Assembly (NCBI GenBank): GCA_003144015.1 | Contig: QFWS01000009.1 | Location: 1-64,000 of the forward strand | Reading direction: 5' to 3' | From: Flavobacteriaceae bacterium LYZ1037 | Lineage (GTDB): Bacteria; Bacteroidota; Bacteroidia; Flavobacteriales; Flavobacteriaceae | DNA length: 64,000 bases | Part shown: positions 28,168 through 36,688 of the stretch, piece by piece | Layout: the number at the start of each line of letters is the position of its first letter | How positions within the stretch are numbered: position 1 is the stretch's first letter | Translations under genes and position numbers: made by a program | Notes under the pieces: generated by a model | Databases searched by the model: none | What the model saw: only the letters and a program-made list of their open reading frames with translations | What the model was told of the DNA's origin: nothing

Positions 28168-29094
28168 ATGAGGAACTCTTTATCATTAATTAGCAAAACA
28201 ACTTGTGTACTTTTGTTCTTTCTTGTTTATAATCCTATATTTTCTCAAGATATTGAACCAAGACGTTGGACATCCATGCCTTTAGGTAGCAATGCTATTG
28301 GTGGTGGGTTTGGCCATGTCTTTGGCGATATTGCATTTGATCCTGTTTTACAAGCTGAGAATGCTACAGTAACCGTAAACTCTTTTGCGTTACAATATGT
28401 ACGCCCTTTTAGAATTGGCAATAAACAAGCGAGAATTGATGTTCTAATTCCTTATACGTTTGCTAAATGGGAAGGCTTATTAAATGGAGAACCTAAAGAA
28501 ATCTCTAGAAATGGATTTGCGGATCCTCGATTGAGACTATCACTTAATTTTATAGGACCAAAAGCCATGAGTTTAAAAGAATTACAAGAGTTTTTGAAAG
28601 ACAATCCTACGTATACAACAGTAGGTGCTTCAATTGCTATTAGTTTTCCGTTTGGACAGTACTATGGTGATAAATTATTAAACATAGGATCTAATACCTT
28701 TGTTTTTAGACCACAAATTGGAATGACGCATAATTGGGGAGCTTGGTCTTACGAACTATCTACCTCAGTCTTTTTGTATACTAATAACAACGATTTCTAT
28801 ATTGATAAAACAAGAAAACAAGAACCTCTTTTTGCCATGCAAACACATCTTACACGAAAATTCAAAAAACGCATATGGACAACTGTTAGTTTTGGTTATG
28901 GATTGGGAGGTAATTCTATCGTGAATAGACAACATAAAGACGATGAACGTGGAAATTTTCTTGGAGGTCTTTCTGCCGGAATGCCTATTACTAAAAAGCA
29001 ATCAATTAAATTTGCTTACGGCACAACACTTACCTTAAAAGATGTTGGAGCAAATACAAATGGTTTTATTTTAGGATGGTCTGCCATTTTCTAA
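28168..29094 (+). CDS. Outer-membrane beta-barrel protein, phenol MetA-type
   Basis: 308 residues. A long signal peptide (TTCVLLFFLVYNPIFSQ) precedes RRWTSMPLGSNAIGGGFGH, the characteristic start of the Phenol_MetA_deg family of putative outer-membrane transporters. The rest alternates amphipathic strands with aromatic ends (NSFALQYVRPF, ARIDVLIPYTFAKW, TTVGASIAISFPFGQYYG, GWSAIF) and finishes in a C-terminal aromatic residue, as barrels do. The family's role in phenol degradation is a historical label, and the substrate here is unknown. It heads a plus-strand run with the DUF3108 protein (67 bp on) and the acidic membrane protein. Confidence 0.75.
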   Translation: MRNSLSLISKTTCVLLFFLVYNPIFSQDIEPRRWTSMPLGSNAIGGGFGHVFGDIAFDPVLQAENATVTVNSFALQYVRPFRIGNKQARIDVLIPYTFAKWEGLLNGEPKEISRNGFADPRLRLSLNFIGPKAMSLKELQEFLKDNPTYTTVGASIAISFPFGQYYGDKLLNIGSNTFVFRPQIGMTHNWGAWSYELSTSVFLYTNNNDFYIDKTRKQEPLFAMQTHLTRKFKKRIWTTVSFGYGLGGNSIVNRQHKDDERGNFLGGLSAGMPITKKQSIKFAYGTTLTLKDVGANTNGFILGWSAIF

Positions 29095-29161
29095 AATAAG
29101 AATAATTATTTTCGGCACAATAAATGATAATACCTACGTTATAAAAAAAACATATATCTAA

Positions 29162-29941
29162 ATGCAAAAATCCTTTTTCATTTTAGCCTTAATTATTTCC
29201 ACAATTGGCTATTCACAAAACAATGCTTTTAAAGCTGGTGAAAACTTAACATTTACAGCTTCATATAATATGTCTGGTGTTCTTACAGAGCTTGCTCAAG
29301 TAAATATGGTAACTAGCGAGGTTAAAACTTCAAAAGCCACTTTATTGCGTTTGAAATGTACAGCTACAACGTATAGCAAATGGGACAGCTTCTTTAAGAT
29401 TAGAGATTTATACGAAAGTTATGTTAGTCCTACTTCTGTTAGACCTTATCTTTATAAAAGAGATATTTATGAAGGTGGTTATTCAAAATTTGTTCAGTAC
29501 AAATACAGTCATTCCAATGGAACTGTTGCTAGTTTAATAAAAAAGAAAAAGAAATCTGGAGGAACTTACGACCAAAATAAAACCTTAAACATATCGAGTA
29601 ATACCAAAGATATTGTTTCAACTATTTATTATTTAAGAACTTTAGATTTAAAGAATTATTCTGTTGGGTCTTCAAAAACATTAACTGTATTATTCGACAA
29701 CAAACCTACAGAAGTTGTTTTTAATTATTTAGGCAAAGAATCGATTTCCACTAATATAGGAAGCCAAACGTGTTATAAATTATCTATTTCTATAAAAAAT
29801 AGCAATGTTTTAAAAGGTAATAACGATAACATTCTTTGGTTGACAGCAGATGAAAACAAAATCCCTGTTTATGCAAAATTTAAAGTAGCTGTTGGTAATG
29901 GAGAATTAAAAATTAAATCTGCAACGGGTCTTAAAAATTAA
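29162..29941 (+). CDS. Exported DUF3108-type protein
   Basis: 259 residues with a signal peptide (ILALIISTIGYSQ) followed directly by FKAGENLTFTASYNMSG, the usual opening of DUF3108 proteins. Further family-like phrases are LKCTATTYSKWDSFFKIRDLYESYV, RPYLYKRDIYEGGY, STIYYLRTLDL and the closing DNILWLTADENKIPVYAKFKV. The fold is expected to be a large beta sheet that wraps a hydrophobic ligand, in the periplasm or outer membrane; function is not established. It precedes the 133-residue membrane protein by only 5 bp, so the two are probably translationally linked. Confidence 0.7.
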   Translation: MQKSFFILALIISTIGYSQNNAFKAGENLTFTASYNMSGVLTELAQVNMVTSEVKTSKATLLRLKCTATTYSKWDSFFKIRDLYESYVSPTSVRPYLYKRDIYEGGYSKFVQYKYSHSNGTVASLIKKKKKSGGTYDQNKTLNISSNTKDIVSTIYYLRTLDLKNYSVGSSKTLTVLFDNKPTEVVFNYLGKESISTNIGSQTCYKLSISIKNSNVLKGNNDNILWLTADENKIPVYAKFKVAVGNGELKIKSATGLKN

Positions 29942-29946
29942 ATATT

Positions 29947-30348
29947 ATGAAAAAATTATGTATCGTTTTAGGTCTTATTGCAGCAGTATTAGCACTAATA
30001 TTATCCGTTTTACCCGTTTCTAATTTGGCGTTTTTCCCTGCCATTGTAGCTTTTATTTTTGCATTAGGTGCTTTCTATTTTTCTAATAAAGAGAATAGCT
30101 CAAAAAAAACCGTTCAACTTATCTTTTTATTAACTATCATATCGCTTTCAATCTCAACTTATAAATCCTTATTTAATACTGTTGAAGTTGGTAATACGGA
30201 AGAACTACAAGAAAGAGAGCAGAAATCTGAAGAGAATGCCATTGAGGAACTTGAAGGATTAGATTTTGATGAAATGGACCTCGAAGATGTTCCTGTAGAT
30301 GAAATTGATATTGAAGAAGCTGGTCTTGAAGAACTTGAAATAGAATAA
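29947..30348 (+). CDS. Small inner-membrane protein with an acidic tail
   Basis: 133 residues. Two hydrophobic N-terminal segments (LCIVLGLIAAVLALILSVLP and LAFFPAIVAFIFALGAFYF) and a third (VQLIFLLTIISLSISTY) indicate a three-span membrane domain of ~75 residues. The remaining ~50 residues are extremely acidic and low in complexity (EELQEREQKSEENAIEELEG, then LDFDEMDLEDVPVDEIDIEE). I do not recognise a family. The tail could bind cations or a basic partner in the cytoplasm or periplasm. It starts 5 bp after the DUF3108 gene, so it shares that transcript. Confidence 0.55.
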   Translation: MKKLCIVLGLIAAVLALILSVLPVSNLAFFPAIVAFIFALGAFYFSNKENSSKKTVQLIFLLTIISLSISTYKSLFNTVEVGNTEELQEREQKSEENAIEELEGLDFDEMDLEDVPVDEIDIEEAGLEELEIE

Positions 30349-30416
30349 AACTAAAAATAACTTTTCTTTATCAATATTTTTTTAGTTTATTTGAATGATA
30401 AGTAAGCTATTTATTA

Positions 30417-31460
30417 ATGAAAGTTTTATTAATTGTTACCGTATTCTCACTTGTAGGTTCTTGTGCTACGTCTAAGTACAGCACAAAAATTGAAACACTT
30501 AATAATAATATTAAGATAAACGATAGTACCACTATTAGCAGATATGCTAACACCATTACTGTACCAGAACTAAGAAAACATTTATACAAATATGCAAGTG
30601 ATGAATTTCAGGGTAGAGGAACTGGAGAAATAGGACAAAAAAAAGCTGCCGAATTTTTAAAAAATTATTATATTTCTGAAGACATCACTTCACCGATTAA
30701 TGATTCTATATATTTTCAAATCATTCCAAAATCTTATTTTCTTGATGAAACAAAAGCTTCAGAAAATGTTTTAGCATTTATTAAAGGAAATGAAAAACCT
30801 GAAGAAGTTGTTATAGTATCTGCCCATTATGATCATCTTGGAATAAAAGACTCCATAATCTATTATGGAGCAGACGATGATGGCTCTGGAACTGTTGCTC
30901 TAATGGAAATTGCTCAAGCTTTTAAGTTAGCTTCAATTGAAGGGCATAGACCAAAACGTTCAGTTTTATTTCTTCATTTAACTGCTGAGGAAATTGGTTT
31001 AGAAGGCTCAAGATTTTATACAGAAAACCCTATTTTTCATTTAAATAAAACCATGGCCAATTTAAATATTGATATGATTGGAAGAGTAGATAAACATCAT
31101 GAAGATATAAATCAAGAAAACTATATCTATCTTATAGGAGCAGATAGATTAAGTAAAGAATTACATTTAATATCTGAAAAAGTAAACAATGCATTTGTAA
31201 ATTTAGAATTAGATTACAAGTATAATGCAGAAACAGATAAAAATCATTACTACTCTAGAAGCGACCATTATAATTTTGCCCAACATAATATTCCAGTCAT
31301 TTTTTATTTTAATGGCGTTCATGAAGACTATCATAAGCCCACAGATACACCAGATAAAATAAACTACAACTTACTTCAACAAAGAACCAAGTTAATTTTT
31401 GCAACCGCTTGGCAATTAGCAAATCGGGAGAACCGATTAATTTTAAATGAAAACTTGTAA
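30417..31460 (+). CDS. M28-family zinc aminopeptidase lipoprotein, short form without PA domain
   Basis: 347 residues with a lipoprotein signal (VTVFSLVGSC). The M28 metal ligands are all visible in order: SAHYDHLG (His), GADDDGSGT (bridging Asp), LTAEEIGLEGS (Glu pair), NIDMIGRVD (Asp) and YHKPTDTPD (His). It is a co-catalytic di-zinc exopeptidase presumed to act in the periplasm or at the outer membrane. The segment that carries the protease-associated (PA) domain in its downstream paralogue is missing: after YFQIIPKSYFLDETKASEN it joins directly to the catalytic domain. The paralogue starts 96 bp downstream on the same strand. Confidence 0.88.
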   Translation: MKVLLIVTVFSLVGSCATSKYSTKIETLNNNIKINDSTTISRYANTITVPELRKHLYKYASDEFQGRGTGEIGQKKAAEFLKNYYISEDITSPINDSIYFQIIPKSYFLDETKASENVLAFIKGNEKPEEVVIVSAHYDHLGIKDSIIYYGADDDGSGTVALMEIAQAFKLASIEGHRPKRSVLFLHLTAEEIGLEGSRFYTENPIFHLNKTMANLNIDMIGRVDKHHEDINQENYIYLIGADRLSKELHLISEKVNNAFVNLELDYKYNAETDKNHYYSRSDHYNFAQHNIPVIFYFNGVHEDYHKPTDTPDKINYNLLQQRTKLIFATAWQLANRENRLILNENL

Positions 31461-31520
31461 AATACCATATTTTGGTGTTAAAGTTTGTTAAATACTCCAA
31501 ACCAACCTACTTGGTTTGAT

Positions 31521-31528
31521 TATTTTTG
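31521..31528 (+). promoter_or_regulatory. Candidate -7 element before the second M28 gene
   Basis: TATTTTTG matches TAnnTTTG and ends 28 nt before the ATG at 31557. No TTG is placed at the right -33 distance, so the second peptidase may or may not have its own promoter. Confidence 0.3.
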
Positions 31529-31556
31529 TCTGAATACATAACTAAATAGAATTTCA

Positions 31557-33125
31557 ATGAAAAAAGCTTTATTAATTATTTGTTGTACTGGGCTTATTTT
31601 TGCTTGTGGTACTCAAAAGAGCGACACAACATCTCAAACAAGCTCAACCGTAGCATCAAAACAATTAGATGTTACTGAATATGCAGAAACGATTACTTCT
31701 GAACAGCTCAAAACGGACTTATACATTTATGCTTCAGATGAATTTGAAGGAAGAGGAACTGGAGATCCAGGACAGAAAAAAGCAGTTAATTTCTTAAAAG
31801 AAAGATACATCGCATTGGGTATCCCTGCAGCTCAGTCTAATAACGATTACTTCCAAAATGTTCCATTAGAAAAATTAGGAGCACCAGATGTTTCTTTTTC
31901 TGTAAACAATAAAGATTATAAAACTGTTGATGATTTTGTTTCAATATCATCTCCAAAAGATGGTTCATTAAATACTAATGAAATAATATATGCAGGATAC
32001 GGAATTGAAGACGATGCATATTCAAGCTATACAGATTTAGATATCAAAGGTAAAATTGTTTTCATTAAATCTGGAGAGCCTATAGATGCAGATGGAAATT
32101 ATGTTATTACAGGAACAAAAGAAGGCTCGAAATGGTCTAACTTTAGACAAGCTTATGCTTCTAAAAGAGACATAGCTAAAGAAAAAGGAGCAGCAGCTTT
32201 ATTAGTATATTATCCTGAAATTTATGCTATGGCAACAGCTCGTTTTGGAGGAGCTAGTGGCGCTATATCTTTAAAAGGGAATGCAGACGACATGTATTAC
32301 TTTTTAGTCAACACCGATTTAGCAAAAAACATCTTACCAAGCATTGAAGCAGAAGAAAAAAATCAGACTATCAAGATGCCTGTACGTTTAGAATATAAAA
32401 ATGTTTCTGAACAAATTAGTTCAGAAAACGTTGCAGCCATAATTAAAGGTTCAGAAAAACCAGAAGAATACATAGTTATTTCTGCCCATTTAGATCACGA
32501 AGGAATTAAAAATGGAGAAATATACAATGGTGCCGACGATGACGGTTCTGGTTCGGTTGCGTTGTTAGAAATAGCAGATGCTTTTAAAACAGCAGTTAAA
32601 AACGGACAAGGACCAAAGAGATCCATTGTGTTTTTACATGTTACTGGAGAAGAAAAAGGCCTTTTAGGTTCTCGTTACTACACAGATATTGATCCTATTT
32701 TTCCATTAGCAAATACGGTTGCAAATTTAAATATTGATATGATTGGTCGTGTAGATCCAAAACATGAAGATGGTGATGGGAATTATGTATATTTAATTGG
32801 AAGTGATAAATTAAGTTCTGAATTGCATACAATTTCAGAAGAAGTAAACAATAAGTATATGCAAATGGAATTTGATTATACATTTAATGCAGATGATGAT
32901 CCAAATCGTTTTTACTACAGAAGTGATCATTATAACTTTGCTAAAAACAATATTCCTGTTATCTTCTATTTCAATGGAACTCATGCAGATTATCATAAAC
33001 CGACAGATACACCTGATAAGATTAGATATGACTTATTACAAAACAGAACAAGATTAATATTCTATACAGCGTGGGAACTAGCAAATAGAGACAATAGAAT
33101 TGTTGTAGATAAAGCAACTGAATAA
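31557..33125 (+). CDS. M28-family zinc aminopeptidase lipoprotein with inserted PA domain
   Basis: 522 residues with lipoprotein signal (ICCTGLIFAC). After DLYIYASDEFEGRGTGDPGQK it carries a ~170-residue protease-associated insertion (EIIYAGYGIEDDAYSSYTDL, KGKIVFIKSGEP, KGAAALLVYYPE). It then resumes the M28 catalytic domain with SAHLDHEG, GADDDGSGS, VTGEEKGLLGS, NIDMIGRVD and YHKPTDTPD, so all five ligands are present. Proteins of this type release N-terminal residues from peptides in the periplasm. It is clearly paralogous to the gene just upstream, the match being strongest in the catalytic half. A strong terminator follows its stop. Confidence 0.93.
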   Translation: MKKALLIICCTGLIFACGTQKSDTTSQTSSTVASKQLDVTEYAETITSEQLKTDLYIYASDEFEGRGTGDPGQKKAVNFLKERYIALGIPAAQSNNDYFQNVPLEKLGAPDVSFSVNNKDYKTVDDFVSISSPKDGSLNTNEIIYAGYGIEDDAYSSYTDLDIKGKIVFIKSGEPIDADGNYVITGTKEGSKWSNFRQAYASKRDIAKEKGAAALLVYYPEIYAMATARFGGASGAISLKGNADDMYYFLVNTDLAKNILPSIEAEEKNQTIKMPVRLEYKNVSEQISSENVAAIIKGSEKPEEYIVISAHLDHEGIKNGEIYNGADDDGSGSVALLEIADAFKTAVKNGQGPKRSIVFLHVTGEEKGLLGSRYYTDIDPIFPLANTVANLNIDMIGRVDPKHEDGDGNYVYLIGSDKLSSELHTISEEVNNKYMQMEFDYTFNADDDPNRFYYRSDHYNFAKNNIPVIFYFNGTHADYHKPTDTPDKIRYDLLQNRTRLIFYTAWELANRDNRIVVDKATE

Positions 33126-33148
33126 CAATATTTAGTAGAATAAACCTT

Positions 33149-33190
33149 AAAAGCTGTTTAAAAAGTATTCTTTTTAAACAGCTTTTTCTT
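33149..33190 (+). terminator. Intrinsic terminator after the M28 pair
   Basis: A 16-bp perfect stem (33149-33164 with 33171-33186, core AAGCTGTTTAAAA), a 6-nt loop and a trailing T-rich stretch 24 bp after the stop codon. Confidence 0.85.
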
Positions 33191-33297
33191 TTAAAAAAAT
33201 AAATGAATGCTCTTTAGAAGTAGTTGAAATTATAAAAATAAATTACTTTTACAAGTATATTAAACGTACACACTAATCTTATAGAAAAGAATTATAA

Positions 33298-35283
33298 ATG
33301 CACATACCCTTATTACAAGACATACTCATTTTATTAGGTTTTTCAGTAGTTATAGTTTTTCTATTGCAACGTGCCAAACTCCCATCTATTTTAGGCTTTT
33401 TAATTACTGGAGTTATTATTGGACCTTATGGTTTAAGTCTTGTTAAAGCTGTTGAAGAAGTTGAAATTATTTCTGAAATAGGTGTAATATTATTACTGTT
33501 TGTTATTGGCATGGAACTTTCTATAAAAAAATTAGCTTCTATGAAAAAAACAGTTTTCATTGGAGGCTCTTTACAGGTTGGGGTAACTGTTTTAATTGCT
33601 GGAAGTTGCTATTATTTTTTAGGGAATACTTGGAACGAATCTGTATTTATTGGTTTCTTGTTTTCACTTTCCAGTACAGCAATTGTTTTAAAAGTGTTTC
33701 AAGATAGAAACGAAATGTCTACACTCCATGGTAGAAATGCTTTGGCTGTTCTAATTTTTCAAGATATTATTGTGGTACCCATGATGCTCTTTACTCCTAT
33801 TATTGCTGGAGAAAGCACCAATGTAACAGCTAGTATATTAACTTTATTATTAAAATCGGTTGTGGTTATTGTTATTACTATTTTAAGTGCTCGTTATGTG
33901 GTTCCAAAACTTATGTATGCTATTGCTAAAACTAATAATAAGGAGTTGTTTTTATTAACAACCATAACCATCTGTTTTGCAGTTGCCTTTTTAACCTCTC
34001 AGGCTGGATTATCATTAGCATTGGGAGCATTTATGGCAGGACTGATTATTTCAGAATCCGAATATAGCCATCAAGCAACAAGCATCATTTTACCCTTTAG
34101 AGAGTTATTTATTAGTTTCTTCTTTATTTCAGTTGGAATGTTACTAGATTTAGATTTCTTTATTCACCATGTTGGTGTTATTATGCTACTGGTTTTGGTG
34201 GTTTTAATTGTCAAATCGTCCATTACAGCATTGGCAATTGCTGTATTAAAATACCCATCCAGAACCGTTTTAATAACAGGTTTGTCTTTATTTCAAGTAG
34301 GTGAATTTGCGTTTATACTTTCAAAAGTAGGTATCGAATATAACTTATTATCAGCTGAAACCAATCAATACTTTTTAGCTGTTTCTATTGTTACCATGTT
34401 GCTCACACCTTTTGTAATCATTTTTTCTGAAAATATTTCAGACCGGTTTTTAAATTCCAAAATAGCTAAAGCTTTAGCTTCAAATTCAAAAGAAAACACT
34501 GAAGATGTAAACGCTAATGTAGAAATCGATTTAAGCAATCATCTAGTAATTATTGGTTTTGGAATTAATGGTTCCAATCTAGCAAAAGCATCGCAATTTA
34601 GTAACATTCCATATGTAGTGATCGAATTTAATGCTGAAACTGTAAAACGAGAAAAAGCTAATGGCATTCCCATTTTATATGGAGACGCCACGCAACCTCA
34701 CATGCTGGAAACTGTCAATTTATCGAAAGCACGTTCTGTGGTGGTAGCCATTTCAGATGCCGAAGCAACAAGGACTATAATAAGAAATATTAGAGACATC
34801 AGCCACTCGGTGTATCTGGTTGTAAGAACACGCTATGTCAAGGAAATCCCAGATCTTATAGCTTATGGTGCAGACGATGTTATTCCAGAAGAATTTGAAA
34901 CTTCTATAGAAATATTTTCTCGTGTTTTACACGATTTTTTAGTGCCAGAAAATGATATTTCCGAATTTATTGAACGAATTAGAGCCGATAACTATGGGAT
35001 ATTTAACTCTAAAAAGAAACTCCCAAACACCTTTACTTCTAATAAAATTCCTAATATAAATATTACTTGTTTACGAGTAAACATCGATAGTGGACGAATA
35101 ATAGGAAAAACACTTCAGGAGTTAAATATTAGAAAAAAATATGGTATTAACATCTTAGCAATTGAGCGTAAAGATGATGTTATTGAACACATTGAACCTA
35201 ACGAAAAACTATATCAAAATGATAGGTTATATGTAAGTGGAAGACAAGAAGCTATTGAAGAATTTCATAGAATTCTAAATTAA
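33298..35283 (+). CDS. Kef-type K+/H+ antiporter (CPA2) with RCK domain
   Basis: 661 residues. The N-terminal ~385 residues form a CPA2 Na+/H+-exchanger domain of about 12 spans (LGFLITGVIIGPYGL, EIGVILLLFVIGMELS, ALAVLIFQDIIVVPMML, LSLALGAFMAGLIISESEYSH). A cytosolic RCK_N (TrkA-N) domain follows with the nucleotide-binding GFGINGSNLAKA and DATQPHML, then a C-terminal RCK_C/TrkA-C domain (LRVNIDSGRIIGKTLQELNI). These antiporters export K+ in exchange for H+, and several respond to glutathione adducts. Bacteroidota use bacillithiol, which could fill that role, but this is inference. A thioredoxin-like gene starts 17 bp downstream. Confidence 0.92.
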   Translation: MHIPLLQDILILLGFSVVIVFLLQRAKLPSILGFLITGVIIGPYGLSLVKAVEEVEIISEIGVILLLFVIGMELSIKKLASMKKTVFIGGSLQVGVTVLIAGSCYYFLGNTWNESVFIGFLFSLSSTAIVLKVFQDRNEMSTLHGRNALAVLIFQDIIVVPMMLFTPIIAGESTNVTASILTLLLKSVVVIVITILSARYVVPKLMYAIAKTNNKELFLLTTITICFAVAFLTSQAGLSLALGAFMAGLIISESEYSHQATSIILPFRELFISFFFISVGMLLDLDFFIHHVGVIMLLVLVVLIVKSSITALAIAVLKYPSRTVLITGLSLFQVGEFAFILSKVGIEYNLLSAETNQYFLAVSIVTMLLTPFVIIFSENISDRFLNSKIAKALASNSKENTEDVNANVEIDLSNHLVIIGFGINGSNLAKASQFSNIPYVVIEFNAETVKREKANGIPILYGDATQPHMLETVNLSKARSVVVAISDAEATRTIIRNIRDISHSVYLVVRTRYVKEIPDLIAYGADDVIPEEFETSIEIFSRVLHDFLVPENDISEFIERIRADNYGIFNSKKKLPNTFTSNKIPNINITCLRVNIDSGRIIGKTLQELNIRKKYGINILAIERKDDVIEHIEPNEKLYQNDRLYVSGRQEAIEEFHRILN

Positions 35284-35300
35284 AATACGCAATAATAAGC

Positions 35301-35735
35301 TTGAACAAAATAAACCACATAACAGTAAACACACTAGATGGCGAAGCAACAGACTTAATAAAAGCATACAAAGGTAAACCCATTTTAATTCTGTTTTATA
35401 ACAACCAGTGTTTGGGTTGTACTGGTCGTGCCATTCCATTAGCTTATCAATTCTCAAAAGAATATCCAGAACTTTCAGTACTTGCCATTCATAGCACCTT
35501 TGGAAATCAAACAATAAGTAAGCAAGATATATTAGATGTTTTTACGTCAAAAGAAATACCTTTTCCTATTTACTTGGATCAACATCATAAATGGTTTGAT
35601 TTTTTTAAATGCGAAGGCACACCACATTGGATTATATTGAATGTCGAGGCCAAAGTATTTAAATCCTTTTATGGCTCTCAGGAAAACTCTCAAAACAGAT
35701 TGTATTACGCTCTTGAAGAGCTTTTAAACAGTTAG
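35301..35735 (+). CDS. Thioredoxin-like (TlpA/redoxin) protein, TTG start
   Basis: 144 residues with a thioredoxin fold: GKPILILFYNNQCLGCTGRAIPLA contains the CxxC redox motif (Cys-Leu-Gly-Cys). It is followed by VLAIHSTFG, a cis-Pro-like region (EGTPHWIILN) and a C-terminal helix. No in-frame Met exists anywhere in the protein, so the TTG at 35301 is the best start. That start is 17 bp after the antiporter stop, and an unusual start codon here may reduce translation. There is no signal peptide, so it is probably cytosolic. Being behind a Kef-type antiporter suggests a redox-linked pair. Confidence 0.75.
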   Translation: MNKINHITVNTLDGEATDLIKAYKGKPILILFYNNQCLGCTGRAIPLAYQFSKEYPELSVLAIHSTFGNQTISKQDILDVFTSKEIPFPIYLDQHHKWFDFFKCEGTPHWIILNVEAKVFKSFYGSQENSQNRLYYALEELLNS

Positions 35736-35770
35736 GAAAAAAAGGTTGTTAGTCTAGTAATACAAACAAA

Positions 35771-35798
35771 AAAAGCTCCACATTTCTGTGAAGCTTTT
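35771..35798. terminator. Bidirectional terminator between the thioredoxin-like gene and tRNA-His
   Basis: AAAAGCTCCACA (35771-35782) pairs with TGTGAAGCTTTT (35787-35798) with one mismatch and a 4-nt loop. A-runs on one side and T-runs on the other give a T tract in both directions, so it can end both the plus-strand gene and tRNA-His. Confidence 0.75.
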
Positions 35799-35806
35799 GT
35801 TTTTTG

Positions 35807-35881
35807 GGTGGAAGACGGGATTCGAACCCGCGACCCTTGGTACCACAAACCAATGCTCTAACCAACTGAGCTACAACCACC
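35807..35881 (-). tRNA. tRNA-His (anticodon GTG)
   Basis: On the minus strand it reads GGTGGTTGTAGCTCAGTTGG from 35881, with anticodon GTG in TTTGTGG, T-loop GGTTCGAATCC and the 3' end CCACC. An extra 5' G (position -1, base 35881) can pair with C73, the tRNA-His identity element. CCA is not encoded. Acceptor positions 5-68 and 6-67 are both U opposite U. Confidence 0.92.
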
Positions 35882-35958
35882 ATTTTAAATTGGACTGCAA
35901 ATGTAATTTATTTCCCTTTTTCTACAAAGACTTTTATAAATATTATTTTTTTATTTTT

Positions 35959-36684
35959 TTACTTCAAATCAAACAGACTGTTAACCACAGGATAACGCTC
36001 TACAGTAAATCCTTCTCCATATGCTACTCCAACTATTCTGCCTATATCTTTTGCTCTATATTCTATACTATCGGTAAAATTTTTGCTTGAGATAGGCGTT
36101 TCAGGAGCCTTACTATCTGGATTATAAAATTGTGTTTTATAAGCCATAACACACTCTATCTTTTTAGACATAAAATCTGATACATCTACAACAAAGTCGG
36201 GTTCTATATTTTGCCATTGAATATAATGATAAACTTGTTTAGGTCTCCAAGGGGCTTGCCATTCAGTATCATGGTCATCAAACTTGGTGTCTATTTTAAT
36301 CAACCCACTTAGAAAACAGGCATCACTTACTAATTTGCTGCCTTTACCATGATCAATATGCCTATCTACAATAGCATTACAAAGCACAATCTCGGGCTTA
36401 TATTTTCTTAACATTTTAATGATTTCCAATTGATGTATCTTGTCATTTACAAAAAATCCATCAGCAAATTCTAAATTATGGCGTATGGAAGCTCCTAAAA
36501 TTTTTGAAGCTGCTGCAGACTCTTCATCTCTAGTTTTTGCAGTACCTCTAGTACCAAGCTCTCCTCTAGTTAAATCTATTAAGCCCACCTTTTTACCAGC
36601 AGCTATCTCTTTCGCTAAAGTAGCTCCACAGCCTAATTCCACATCGTCTGGATGTGCTCCAAACGCAAGTATATCTAATTTCAT
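35959..36684 (-). CDS. bshB1: N-acetyl-alpha-D-glucosaminyl-L-malate deacetylase (bacillithiol synthesis)
   Basis: The ATG at 36684 is preferred: it gives MKLDILAFGAHPDDVELG, the standard start of the family, 241 residues in all. The alternative at 36720 adds a Lys-rich tail that overlaps the upstream gene. It is a LmbE-like zinc deacetylase with the motif AHPDD (His11, Asp13, Asp14) and the third ligand region HIDHGKGS. The reaction removes acetate from GlcNAc-malate, the second step in bacillithiol synthesis in Bacteroidota and Firmicutes. It is 4 bp behind the TMEM175-type gene and last in a three-gene minus-strand operon with the PLP enzyme; that enzyme acts on cysteine or methionine, so a thiol link is plausible. 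Confidence 0.9.
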   Translation of the reverse strand: MKLDILAFGAHPDDVELGCGATLAKEIAAGKKVGLIDLTRGELGTRGTAKTRDEESAAASKILGASIRHNLEFADGFFVNDKIHQLEIIKMLRKYKPEIVLCNAIVDRHIDHGKGSKLVSDACFLSGLIKIDTKFDDHDTEWQAPWRPKQVYHYIQWQNIEPDFVVDVSDFMSKKIECVMAYKTQFYNPDSKAPETPISSKNFTDSIEYRAKDIGRIVGVAYGEGFTVERYPVVNSLFDLK

Positions 36685-36688
36685 TTTT

